Assembly (NCBI GenBank): GCA_030427635.1
Contig: JAUIBA010000004.1
Coordinates: 1-64,000 of the forward strand
DNA length: 64,000 nt
Source: Bacteroidia bacterium
GTDB taxonomy: Bacteria > Bacteroidota > Bacteroidia > Chitinophagales > Chitinophagaceae
Direction: 5' to 3'
The notes under the pieces were generated by a model. It worked only from the letters and a program-made list of their open reading frames with translations. It had not been told where the DNA came from and made no database searches. Position 1 is the stretch's first letter; the number at the start of each line of letters is the position of its first letter. The translations under genes were made by a program, and so were the position numbers. Positions 52,598 to 59,060 of this stretch are shown here, in pieces.

Positions 52598-52612
52598 TAA
52601 AACCATTTCAGG

Positions 52613-52655
52613 AAAAACGGCATGAAAAACAACAATTTTTCATGCCGTTTTTTTG
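52613..52655 (+). terminator. Terminator after the M1 peptidase gene
   Basis: AAAAACGGCATGAAAAA (52613-52629) pairs perfectly with TTTTTCATGCCGTTTTT (52636-52652), ending in T. The end of its T-run overlaps the -33 of the tRNA promoter. Confidence 0.85.
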
Positions 52656-52682
52656 TTGAAATCAAAAAGACTATTACCTTTG
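52652..52682 (+). promoter_or_regulatory. Consensus promoter of tRNA-Gln
   Basis: TTTG (52652-52655), exactly 19 bases, then TACCTTTG (52675-52682): a perfect match to the Bacteroidota -33/-7 promoter. Confidence 0.8.
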
Positions 52683-52701
52683 CAGCCCTGTTACAACAAA
52701 A

Positions 52702-52774
52702 TAGTTCGATGGTGTAACGGTAGCACAACAGACTCTGACTCTGTTTGTCTAGGTTCGAATCCTAGTCGAACTAC
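52702..52774 (+). tRNA. tRNA-Gln (anticodon CTG)
   Basis: A full cloverleaf can be drawn: acceptor stem TAGTTCG with CGAACTA, D arm with GGTGTAACGGTAGCAC, anticodon stem ACAGA/TCTGT around the loop CTCTGAC (anticodon CTG, reads CAG), and T arm CTAGG-TTCGAAT-CCTAG. The first pair is U1-A72, as usual for tRNA-Gln. CCA is not encoded. A terminator follows. The accessory repeats begin about 245 bases downstream. Confidence 0.93.
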
Positions 52775-52776
52775 TG

Positions 52777-52806
52777 AAAAGCAAGCTGAAAGGCTTGCTT
52801 TTTTTG
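52777..52806 (+). terminator. Terminator after tRNA-Gln
   Basis: AAAAGCAAGC (52777-52786) pairs with GCTTGCTTTT (52793-52802), followed by T. Confidence 0.75.
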
Positions 52807-52954
52807 TTTTGAAGTAGCGAGTGCCCTCGACAATCATTGTAAATAAAAACACAGATTGTACATTCCCCCCCTTTTGACCTTTCAAAATATTTTTTTGTAA
52901 AAAAAACTTATTTTAAAGGTATAATTTGAGACCCAAAAATTCTAATTCGCCACT

Positions 52955-53038
52955 ATGAACATCAAACTACCAAAAAAATTTGCTGAAAAAGACCTAGACG
53001 TTGTAGTTAATAAAATTTACCCACTGGCGCGAGTCTGA
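52955..53038 (+). pseudogene. 5' fragment of a gene cut by a palindromic repeat
   Basis: An ATG opens a frame reading MNIKLPKKFAEKDLDVVVNKIYP, which then runs straight into repeat copy 1 at 53020 and stops at TGA after five repeat-encoded codons. The amino-acid composition (Lys, Val, Asp) looks coding, and the region is preceded by an AT-rich stretch with a TATAATTTG element. The rest of the gene is not found downstream. The family is not recognised. Confidence 0.5.
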
Positions 53039-53130
53039 GGCGCAGCCCTTCGCACAGCCGACTCGTGCCTCACATAATTCTGTCAGTTTATAACTGACAC
53101 AAGAAAAATCTGCCGTTGTCGGTGTTCTTC
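53020..53130 (+). repeat. Palindromic repeat, copy 1
   Basis: Begins CCCACTGGCGCGAGTC. Two hairpins: GGCGCGAGTC (53026-53035) with GACTCGTGCC (53060-53069; one G-U pair) and TGTCAGTT/AACTGACA (53081-53099, 3-base loop). A conserved tail including TTGTCGGTGTTCTTC follows. Copies 2-4 are at 54178, 55497 and 55674. Confidence 0.85.
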
Positions 53131-53132
53131 CT

Positions 53133-53186
53133 GTACAACCATGTTCTAAGTGCCTTATTTTCAATTAAGTACAAAAATGGTTGTAC
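53133..53186. repeat. Inverted repeat next to palindromic repeat copy 1
   Basis: GTACAACCAT (53133-53142) and ATGGTTGTAC (53177-53186) form a perfect 10-bp stem around a 34-base loop that holds a smaller CTTA/TAAG pairing. It is present only at copy 1. Confidence 0.6.
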
Positions 53187-53279
53187 CCACCAATCAACGG
53201 CGCGATGTCTATGGATTCACCAACGGCGAAAAATGACCACACATGATGCTCTCCTACCAGATGCTAAAGTTCGTAAAGC

Positions 53280-53744
53280 TTATGCCTGAGTAGCATTAAA
53301 TGTCATAAGAATCTTTTCAAGATCAGACCGAAGCAATTGAATCTTAGTATCAAGTTTCTTCTTTTTCACTACCTCTGCCAACAAATCCATCTTTTGTAAA
53401 ATTGATTGCTTCAAAAAGCCGTAACGGTCTTTCTCGGATCTGCTAAAGAAGTTTTCATCATCCACAATTACGGGTATCCCTATCGATTTTTCGCTCTTTC
53501 TATACGCTTCTATCGGCTTCAATCTTTGTCGTTCAATTGTAGTTGGCTTTACATAAAATTGAAAAAGAGCTAGTTCCAAATCCGCACCGTAGTCTTCAAA
53601 TTTTAGTGTTTTCAAAAAATCACATATTCCTGTTTCACCCCAAATATATGGTTTGAACTCTTTAGCAAGCGCCATGAAATCTTCTTCTTTAAGCCTCGGG
53701 TCAAATCCAAGCTGAAAATAACCGCCAAAAATACTATTCTCCAT
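53280..53744 (-). CDS. Probable immunity protein
   Basis: A 154-residue acidic/lysine-rich soluble protein without signal peptide or membrane segment (IFGGYFQLGFDPRLKEEDFMAL; YIWGETGICDFLKTL; QFYVKPTTIERQRL; IPVIVDDENFFSRSEKDRYGFL). It is more AT-rich in codon use than neighbouring genes, a sign of transfer. It starts 7 bases behind the stop codon of a toxin-tail fragment on the same strand, the usual order for polymorphic toxin and immunity genes. I have no firm family name for it; the immunity role rests mainly on position. Confidence 0.6.
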   Translation of the reverse strand: MENSIFGGYFQLGFDPRLKEEDFMALAKEFKPYIWGETGICDFLKTLKFEDYGADLELALFQFYVKPTTIERQRLKPIEAYRKSEKSIGIPVIVDDENFFSRSEKDRYGFLKQSILQKMDLLAEVVKKKKLDTKIQLLRSDLEKILMTFNATQA

Positions 53745-53751
53745 ATTATAC

Positions 53752-53928
53752 CTAATGCATATTTTTATTTAATGGTCCTCGTAATATTTGGTTTTGCAAA
53801 AACTCCCAGTCCCATGCCTCACGTCTAGTTCCAAACTCATACGGAACCATATACTTATCTTTCATAAACTTTCTTGTATAACGTTTAGTGGGATCGGGTT
53901 TGAAGTTATACCATTTTTCAGGAAAACA
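53752..53928 (-). pseudogene. C-terminal fragment of a polymorphic toxin
   Basis: On the minus strand about 58 codons are open with no start codon at the front: after a stop at 53929-53931 the frame reads CFPEKWYNFKPDPTKRYTRK and later YEFGTRREAWDWEFLQNQ before ending in TAG. The Trp- and Arg-rich, compact style is like the extreme C-terminus of secreted toxin modules, and a probable immunity gene follows 7 bases later. No N-terminal part (delivery domain) exists upstream, where IS and repeat debris begins. Toxin class not assigned. Confidence 0.5.
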
Positions 53929-53964
53929 TCACTCAGCTTGGCGTAGACTCTGTCTATTGTTGTC

Positions 53965-54118
53965 CGGGGAAAATACTAAATGAACAAAAAAAAGGAGGCA
54001 ATAGCCTCCTCAATAAGTAAGTTTGTTAAGCACTACCAAAACAAACTACTCATGGGTAAAAGTACATTTTTTACCGGACAGCCGATTTTCAATCAACTGC
54101 TACAATTGTTACCCCATT
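53965..54118 (+). mobile_element. Left end of an IS4-type element with truncated transposase start
   Basis: ATG at 54052 opens GKSTFFTGQPIFNQLLQLLP, which I recognise as the N-terminus of IS4-group (DUF4372-type) transposases of Bacteroidota. After about 22 codons the frame enters a hairpin repeat at 54120 and the rest of the transposase is missing. A GGAGGC/GCCTCC inverted repeat just upstream (about 53994-54009) may belong to the IS end. The open frame to 54255 is read through non-coding repeats. Confidence 0.5.
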
Positions 54119-54119
54119 T

Positions 54120-54172
54120 GGCGCAAGTGTTTTTCACTTGTGCCTACAATGCAGCAAGTCTTTTTGACTTGC
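54120..54172 (+). repeat. Two short hairpins of the repeat mosaic
   Basis: GGCGCAAGTG-TTTTT-CACTTGTGCC (54120-54144) and GCAAGTC-TTTTT-GACTTGC (54154-54172). The first has the same stem ends and the same G-U position as the main repeat (GGCGC.../...GTGCC) but with paired changes inside the stem. Confidence 0.7.
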
Positions 54173-54177
54173 ATACC

Positions 54178-54310
54178 CCCACTGGCGCGAGTCTGAGGCG
54201 CAGCCCTTCGCCCAGCCGACTCGTGCCTCACATAATTCTGTCAGTTTATAACTGACACTCCGCCATTGTCGGTGTTCTTCACATACAATCAGCACACGGG
54301 TCACACAAGC
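54178..54310 (+). repeat. Palindromic repeat, copy 2
   Basis: Same two-hairpin unit as copy 1 with the conserved tail CCATTGTCGGTGTTCTTC, extended here by ACATACAATCAGCACACGGG, which copy 3 shares. Confidence 0.85.
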
Positions 54311-54501
54311 ATGGGCTTTCACATAAAGGTCCGGAAAAATGTGTTGCAAATGCAAAACAACAAACACGCAGCAGTGCATTCCATCCACCGCTCACAATAG
54401 CCGGAAACTGCGTACCAGTCATACTCTCAAAGTTCATTTGGCATGATGTTTGTTTCTTATAACAAAACCTGATTGTTCACTCTTATCTAAAAAACACCCA
54501 C
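54311..54501. other. Intergenic stretch ahead of the lipoprotein gene
   Basis: No gene and no clear -7 consensus. A TTATCTAA near 54482 is the best promoter-like sequence. Confidence 0.4.
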
Positions 54502-55467
54502 ATGCACCGGATATACCACCCTATTGCCTTTTGTTTATCATTTGCCTTACTCATAGCCTGCTCCAAAAAGCAAAATGACAGTGTTCCATCTGTAAATGAC
54601 AAAACTAAACTCAACAGCCTTTTTGCTGCATTTCGCGACGCTCCGCAATCCTTCTCTGTTACTCCGGGTATATTGCAGACAGTAAAAGGCAACAAGGGTA
54701 CGAAGCTTACATTTTACCCCAATTCTTTCAGGGATGCTGATGGAAATGTAATTACAACCGGCACCATCAATCTCCAGCTTATTGAAATGTATAAGCCTGG
54801 TGATATGATAGCTAACAGAGCTACAACAGTCACAACAAATGGATTCCTGGCTAGTGGCGGACAGATTAAACTTACAGCTACCAGAGATGGAAATATGGTA
54901 TATCCCGGCCAATATGGAGTAAGCTATGCAAATGCATCATCGGGAGATGTTATGGCACTATACCCTGGCAATACCGACAATGAAGACTCTCTTGTAACAT
55001 GGGGAAATCCATTGACATCAAGTGGCACGTTTTGTGTAACCGCAACTGTAGATACAAATTCCAATACTGGTGCTCTGGTTTACAACTTCGACTCATGCAC
55101 TACTTTCGGGTTTGTAAACTGTGACTATTTCTACAGCTACACCGTTCCAAAAACCAGAGTATTCCTTACTACAAACGAAAACACATTCAACTTCACCAAC
55201 ACTCAGGTATTTGTCGTGCTCCCATCTATAAACTCTGTAATGACGCTGCAATACTATGATGGTGCTACCCGTCGTTTTCGTCTTCCCGATGGTTTCTCAC
55301 TTCCCGAAGGGATGGTGGCCAGCTTTATAGTAATGGCCAATAAGAATGGCACCTTTTACTATTTTGAAAAGCTGAATCAAACCATAACCACAGATATGGT
55401 TATAGATGCCAGCACCATATCGGCACAACCTATCGACTATATCAGGTCGCGCCTTTCCGCTCTTTAA
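54502..55467 (+). CDS. Lipoprotein with a ZU5-like domain
   Basis: A 321-residue predicted lipoprotein: signal peptide with lipobox LIAC (Cys about 20) and a charged start of the mature part. Residues 60-135 (TVKGNKGTKLTFYPNSFRDADGNVITTGTINLQLIEMYKPGDMI) follow the pattern of ZU5-like beta domains seen in Bacteroidota surface proteins, in which a gamma-turn GxxGTKLTxPxNSF is conserved. The rest is beta-rich with several NTNT-type segments and four Cys (about 176-206). It is boxed in by palindromic repeats on both sides. Probably cell-surface; function unknown. Confidence 0.75.
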   Translation: MHRIYHPIAFCLSFALLIACSKKQNDSVPSVNDKTKLNSLFAAFRDAPQSFSVTPGILQTVKGNKGTKLTFYPNSFRDADGNVITTGTINLQLIEMYKPGDMIANRATTVTTNGFLASGGQIKLTATRDGNMVYPGQYGVSYANASSGDVMALYPGNTDNEDSLVTWGNPLTSSGTFCVTATVDTNSNTGALVYNFDSCTTFGFVNCDYFYSYTVPKTRVFLTTNENTFNFTNTQVFVVLPSINSVMTLQYYDGATRRFRLPDGFSLPEGMVASFIVMANKNGTFYYFEKLNQTITTDMVIDASTISAQPIDYIRSRLSAL

Positions 55468-55496
55468 TGGCATTTTTCAGCCTGCCGTAGACTCCA

Positions 55497-55632
55497 CCCA
55501 CTGGCGCGAGTCTGAGGCGCAGCCCACCGCATAGCCGACTCGTGCCTCACATAATTCTGTCAGTTTATAACTGACACAAGAAAAATCTGCCATTGTCGGT
55601 GTTCTTCACATACAATCAGCACACGGGTCACA
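55497..55632 (+). repeat. Palindromic repeat, copy 3
   Basis: Same unit as copy 1, including the CAAGAAAAATCTGCC segment that copies 1 and 3 share and the ACATACAATCAGCACACGGG extension shared with copy 2. Confidence 0.85.
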
Positions 55633-55648
55633 CTAACATGAGCTTTCA

Positions 55649-55672
55649 TCTGGTCGAAGTGTCCCGCTTCGT
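55649..55672 (+). repeat. Short CGAAG hairpin of the repeat mosaic
   Basis: TCTGGTCGAAGTGTCCCGCT with TTCG after it folds as CGAAG/CTTCG. A close relative lies at about 55764-55790 (GGTCGAAGCGTCCCGCTTG). Confidence 0.5.
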
Positions 55673-55673
55673 C

Positions 55674-55754
55674 CCCACTGGCGCGAGTCTGAGGCGCAGC
55701 CATTCGCACAGCCGACTCGTGCCTCACATAAATCTGTCAGTTTACAACTGACAT
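55674..55754 (+). repeat. Palindromic repeat, copy 4
   Basis: The two-hairpin core without the long tail. The second hairpin loop is TAC instead of TAT, while the stem TGTCAGTT/AACTGACA is intact. Confidence 0.8.
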
Positions 55755-55940
55755 TGCAATCTCACCTGGTCGAAGCGTCCCGCTTGCTATACTAACGTAT
55801 TCGGCCAGGCATGGACCCCGTCTGCATCACAGTGGCACACTCCCATCTCAGGCTGGTCTCTCACAGCCCCCGGCATTACCCCAAAAACAAAACATATCCA
55901 CATTTTCCCGCACACACCACACCCCCATATCCTCCCGGCC

Positions 55941-55948
55941 TAACTTTG
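55941..55948 (+). promoter_or_regulatory. -7 element of the HTH gene
   Basis: TAACTTTG, an exact match, 21 bases before the ATG at 55970. It shows that the longer open frame to 55811 is not the true start. Confidence 0.6.
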
Positions 55949-55969
55949 TACACCCTGAAAACAAAAACT

Positions 55970-56653
55970 ATGAAAACAGAACAGCTAAAACAGGCCGAAA
56001 ACCTCTACTTCCACACAAACCTCACCAAAACAGAAATTGCCGACGCTGTAGGCGTAAGCCGCCGCACACTCCACTACTGGGTCAGTCATAACCATTGGGA
56101 TACCATCCGGCAGGCTGCTCAGGCTATGCCCACCATTATTACCGGCAATTGTTACATTATCCTCTCGCAGCTACAGAACAGTATTCTTGCCCGCACCGAT
56201 GAACCCATCACCACACAGGAGGTAAACGCCATGGCAAAGCTCGTCAACACAATTACAAAGCTCAACGCAAAGGTAGCACTCTGCGAAAACCTCGAAGCGC
56301 TTACCAACTTTCTCGATTTCACCCACCATGCCGACCCTACCCTTGCCACCCGGCTCCAGCCCATTGTTGCCGCATATGCCGGCCATACAGCAGCAGCACA
56401 GCAGCCCACGGGCGTACCACCGCCATCTCCCCGCGAGTCCCCCGAAGAGCTCCGGCTGGACCAGGAAGACCTTGCAGCACTGGCGGCAGAACAGAAAGCC
56501 GCCACACAACCGGCAGCAACACCCACACCACCTGCCAAACCTACACCAGCCACTCCGCACACTAAGCCCCGCACCATGCCACCACCCGCCCCGCATCTCA
56601 ACCGTGCTGCACGAAGGGCCATGGCACGTAACAGTGCAAACAAAAACACCTAA
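55970..56653 (+). CDS. Terminase-small-subunit-like HTH protein
   Basis: A 227-residue protein. Residues 5-42 (KQAENLYFHTNLTKTEIADAVGVSRRTLHYWVSHNHWDTIR) form a helix-turn-helix of the kind found at the N-terminus of phage terminase small subunits (gpP/DUF1804 type). A helical middle (about 50-115) is followed by a Pro/Ala/Thr-rich linker and a basic tail with LNRAARRAMAR. There is no large terminase, portal or other phage gene nearby, so it is either a phage relic or a domesticated DNA-binding protein. It borders the repeat-rich scar. Confidence 0.7.
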   Translation: MKTEQLKQAENLYFHTNLTKTEIADAVGVSRRTLHYWVSHNHWDTIRQAAQAMPTIITGNCYIILSQLQNSILARTDEPITTQEVNAMAKLVNTITKLNAKVALCENLEALTNFLDFTHHADPTLATRLQPIVAAYAGHTAAAQQPTGVPPPSPRESPEELRLDQEDLAALAAEQKAATQPAATPTPPAKPTPATPHTKPRTMPPPAPHLNRAARRAMARNSANKNT

Positions 56654-56816
56654 AGCATTGATTTACAACAACAAAGTGTGCAGAAAATTACTTTGCACAT
56701 GCGCTCATTATACCCGTAGCGCTCTTATTCCGGCACATGACCTGCTGCAGTCGTATAGATGACTACAATCAGCCGGTCATGTAACAATTGTTACAAACCA
56801 TTGCTGTGCACGGTGG

Positions 56817-56824
56817 TACCTTTA
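56817..56824 (+). promoter_or_regulatory. -7-like element of the DUF983 gene
   Basis: TACCTTTA (last base off consensus) lies 24 bases before the ATG at 56849. Confidence 0.45.
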
Positions 56825-56848
56825 CATCATCAACAAAAACCACAGAAA

Positions 56849-57289
56849 ATGGCCACCCATAACCACAATACCGACACAAAACCATCTGCTATCGGTGCCA
56901 TACTGCACCATAAATGTCCCAGCTGCCGTAAAGGCGACATGTACTGCCAGCACAGCATTTTTCCAATGAAAACCATGCTGGACATGCCCGAAAAGTGCGC
57001 CGAATGCGGACAGCCTATGGAACCTCAGATAGGGTTTTATTATGGCACAGGATATGTAAGCTACGCGCTTTCAGTAGCCCTGTTCATTTTTAACCTGGTT
57101 TGGTACTGGGCACTGTTCGGACTCTCTTATAAAGACAACAGTATCCTCTACTACCTCGTTACCTCTATAGGCATTGTGCTGCTGGTTCAGCCATATATCA
57201 TGCGCATATCCCGGGTACTGTACCTGTATATGTTTGTAAGGTATGGCGCACATACCAAAGAAGCTCAGGATACCAGCCCGGCTGTGTAA
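56849..57289 (+). CDS. DUF983 membrane protein
   Basis: About 146 residues from ATG 56849; the open frame further upstream covers the promoter. A zinc-ribbon-like front part has two Cys pairs (HKCPSCRKGDMYC and EKCAECGQP), then GFYYGTGYVSYALSVALFIFNLVW begins two or three membrane helices. This is the DUF983 layout; in many bacteria such genes sit near cytochrome oxidase genes, which are absent here. Function unknown. A terminator follows. Confidence 0.88.
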   Translation: MATHNHNTDTKPSAIGAILHHKCPSCRKGDMYCQHSIFPMKTMLDMPEKCAECGQPMEPQIGFYYGTGYVSYALSVALFIFNLVWYWALFGLSYKDNSILYYLVTSIGIVLLVQPYIMRISRVLYLYMFVRYGAHTKEAQDTSPAV

Positions 57290-57312
57290 TTACTACATAT
57301 TAAGATTGCCAT

Positions 57313-57354
57313 TCAGGAAGGATATATTCAAAACATATCCTTCCTGAGTTTTTT
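57313..57354 (+). terminator. Terminator after the DUF983 gene
   Basis: TCAGGAAGGATAT (57313-57325) pairs perfectly with ATATCCTTCCTGA (57335-57347), followed by a T-run. Confidence 0.8.
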
Positions 57355-57671
57355 CGTCCCCACCCGATTATGAAAAAGCCTGCCATCATGTTGTCATATG
57401 TTCGTTTCTGAAAGAATACAACTACCGCACAGATAGTATTTCCACAACACTCATATAGGATTAAAGTTTTGTGAATTCACCTCATCACAGGAAAATACCC
57501 CCTGAATAAGTATTAAATTCACATTAGAAAACGCACACACCCTGCACCGGGTTGTTCATATAGTCGCAGAGCAATCTACAACCCGCCATTTATATACCCT
57601 TTGGCATCGCTTACCCCCATTAGCCGGCATAATGACAGAACATAACTATTGGTAACACTAAACATTATAAC
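57355..57671. other. Intergenic stretch before the SpoIIAA-like gene
   Basis: No gene is seen. No exact TAnnTTTG element was found close to the next start codon. Confidence 0.4.
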
Positions 57672-58211
57672 ATGATTACAATCATTAATGGCTTACCCGA
57701 TAATGTACTGGGTATACATGCAGAAGGAAAAATAACTGCCGAAGATTATGAAACCGTCCTGATGCCGGCATTACATGCCAAAATAAAAGAGCATCATAAA
57801 ATCCGCATCCTGTACCAGATAGCCGAGAACTTTGATGGGTTTGCTTTGGGCGCTATGCTGGACGATGCCAAAGTGGGCATAGAGCATATTACTGCATGGG
57901 AAAAGGTCGCATTTGTATCTGAAAACCACTGGATAAATTCTATGACAGGTTTTTTCCGCCATCTGATACCTGTAGAACTTCGGGTATTCAATCTCTCCCA
58001 GATGGATGAAGCCAGAGAATGGCTGCTGGAAAGCACCCATCATCAGACCTGGCTTGAAAGAGCATTGGAACGCCTCAATACGGAATTCCCACTATCCGGC
58101 GCTGAAACTGAAGAAGACTTTTCGATAGGTGATGATGAAAGCAGCGAAGACACCACTGAAAGAGAACATCTGAATTCAAACTTTCCTTTATCAGGCGGAA
58201 CCGCAGACTAA
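57672..58211 (+). CDS. SpoIIAA-like (STAS-fold) protein with a repeated C-terminal peptide
   Basis: A 179-residue cytoplasmic protein. Residues 1-122 match the SpoIIAA-like family (ITIINGLPDNVLGIHAEGKITAEDYETVLMPAL; KIRILYQIAENFDGF; VAFVSENHWINSMTGFFRHL), distant relatives of anti-sigma-factor antagonists. The family usually ends there. This one adds an acidic tail with a duplicated peptide, LNTEFPLSG (135-143) and LNSNFPLSG (167-175), separated by an Asp/Glu/Ser stretch. The stress-type gene follows 54 bases later, so a stress operon is plausible. Confidence 0.85.
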   Translation: MITIINGLPDNVLGIHAEGKITAEDYETVLMPALHAKIKEHHKIRILYQIAENFDGFALGAMLDDAKVGIEHITAWEKVAFVSENHWINSMTGFFRHLIPVELRVFNLSQMDEAREWLLESTHHQTWLERALERLNTEFPLSGAETEEDFSIGDDESSEDTTEREHLNSNFPLSGGTAD

Positions 58212-58265
58212 GTACATCATTGCAGCAACCGGAACATTTTTTATAACCACATAAACGAATAAGTT

Positions 58266-58760
58266 ATGAACGCGGCAATAGGTATATATGACAATCATGA
58301 AAAGGCTGTAGCAGCTATCGTAAAACTGAAAGAATCTGGCTATCCGGCAGCCAACCTGACACTTATGGGCCTTACCGAAAACGAAACAGTAGATAATGCC
58401 GAATATGTAAGCCCCGTAAACCCCATAAAACCCGCAGGACTGGGAATAGGGGTACTCGCAGGTACTACACTGGGCATCCTTACAGGCGTAGGCGTTTTTG
58501 CTATCCCGGGCCTGGGCTTTCTTTTTGGTGCCGGTGCACTGGCAGGTGCTATTGCAGGGTTTGACATAGGTATCATAGGAGGTGGTATAGCCACCGTACT
58601 GAACACCGTAGGCGTAAAGGACGAAATAGCTCAGAAATACCATGATGCACTGGCTGCAGGGAAATTTCTTGTAGTAGCCCATGGTAGTGAAGAGGAAGTT
58701 CATAAAGCCGAAGAGCTTCTGAAAGAGCTGAATACCCACTCCGACTATACTAAACATTAG
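58266..58760 (+). CDS. General stress protein 17M-like protein with glycine-rich membrane segment
   Basis: A 164-residue protein. The N-terminal 45 residues (AAIGIYDNHEKAVAAIVKLKESGYPAANLTLMG) match the YflT/17M stress domain. Residues 58-115 are Gly/Ala/Ile-rich hydrophobic (GLGIGVLAGTTLGILTGVGVFAIPGLGFLFGAGALAGAIAG), like glycine-zipper or DUF1269 membrane segments. The C-terminus repeats the ferredoxin-like fold (KFLVVAHGSEEEVHKAEELL). No precise function is known. It follows the SpoIIAA-like gene on the same strand. Confidence 0.82.
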   Translation: MNAAIGIYDNHEKAVAAIVKLKESGYPAANLTLMGLTENETVDNAEYVSPVNPIKPAGLGIGVLAGTTLGILTGVGVFAIPGLGFLFGAGALAGAIAGFDIGIIGGGIATVLNTVGVKDEIAQKYHDALAAGKFLVVAHGSEEEVHKAEELLKELNTHSDYTKH

Positions 58761-58814
58761 TAAGCAACCACCTACCACCGGCATGCTCCCCAATGCCCTG
58801 TAAAGGTGATAAAA

Positions 58815-58866
58815 CCTGATGGTACTGTGCAGACATAAACATATGTACAGTACCATCAGGCATTTT
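58815..58866 (+). terminator. Terminator-like hairpin after the stress gene
   Basis: CCTGATGGTACTGT (58815-58828) pairs perfectly with ACAGTACCATCAGG (58847-58860), followed by CATTTT. Confidence 0.65.
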
Positions 58867-58960
58867 CACATATCAGATATTACCATCACTTCCATTACCC
58901 TATATTACCTGCATACCCCTTTTTAAAATAAAATTAAATTATAAAATATACAAAACAGAC

Positions 58961-58992
58961 GTAGGGGTATTTCTTCCTTCAGTTGTCTCATA
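58961..58992 (+). promoter_or_regulatory. Candidate ECF-type promoter of the sigma/FecR operon
   Basis: GTAGGGGTAT (58961-58970) and TTGTCTCATA (58983-58992) are unlike the housekeeping TAnnTTTG promoter. From memory, AGGGGT-type upstream and GTCT-type downstream boxes occur ahead of Bacteroidota ECF sigma genes, which suggests self-activation; treat as inference. Confidence 0.4.
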
Positions 58993-59060
58993 TAGGTAAG
59001 GAAGATAAAACAAGAACAAAGAAGCAGGTAATTTTGACACCATACACCACCGCACCATTA

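Noticed and set aside
52741-52774. Classical phage attachment site at the tRNA 3' end
   Set aside because: I could not find a second copy of the tRNA 3' end downstream, and there is no integrase gene in the window.
52691-52885. A 64-codon open frame on the minus strand across the tRNA
   Set aside because: It is the antisense of tRNA-Gln (reads LGFEPRQTESESV), a well-known false ORF type.
54119-54255. The 3' part of a 91-codon open frame
   Set aside because: After the transposase start the frame only translates hairpin repeats; similar peptides would appear at every repeat copy.
53020-55754. CRISPR array
   Set aside because: The repeats are long, internally palindromic, irregularly spaced by 40-1200 bases and lack uniform spacers; no cas genes are present.
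55811-55969. N-terminal extension of the terminase-like protein
   Set aside because: An exact -7 element lies inside it, and the sequence is Pro/His-rich without homology to the family.
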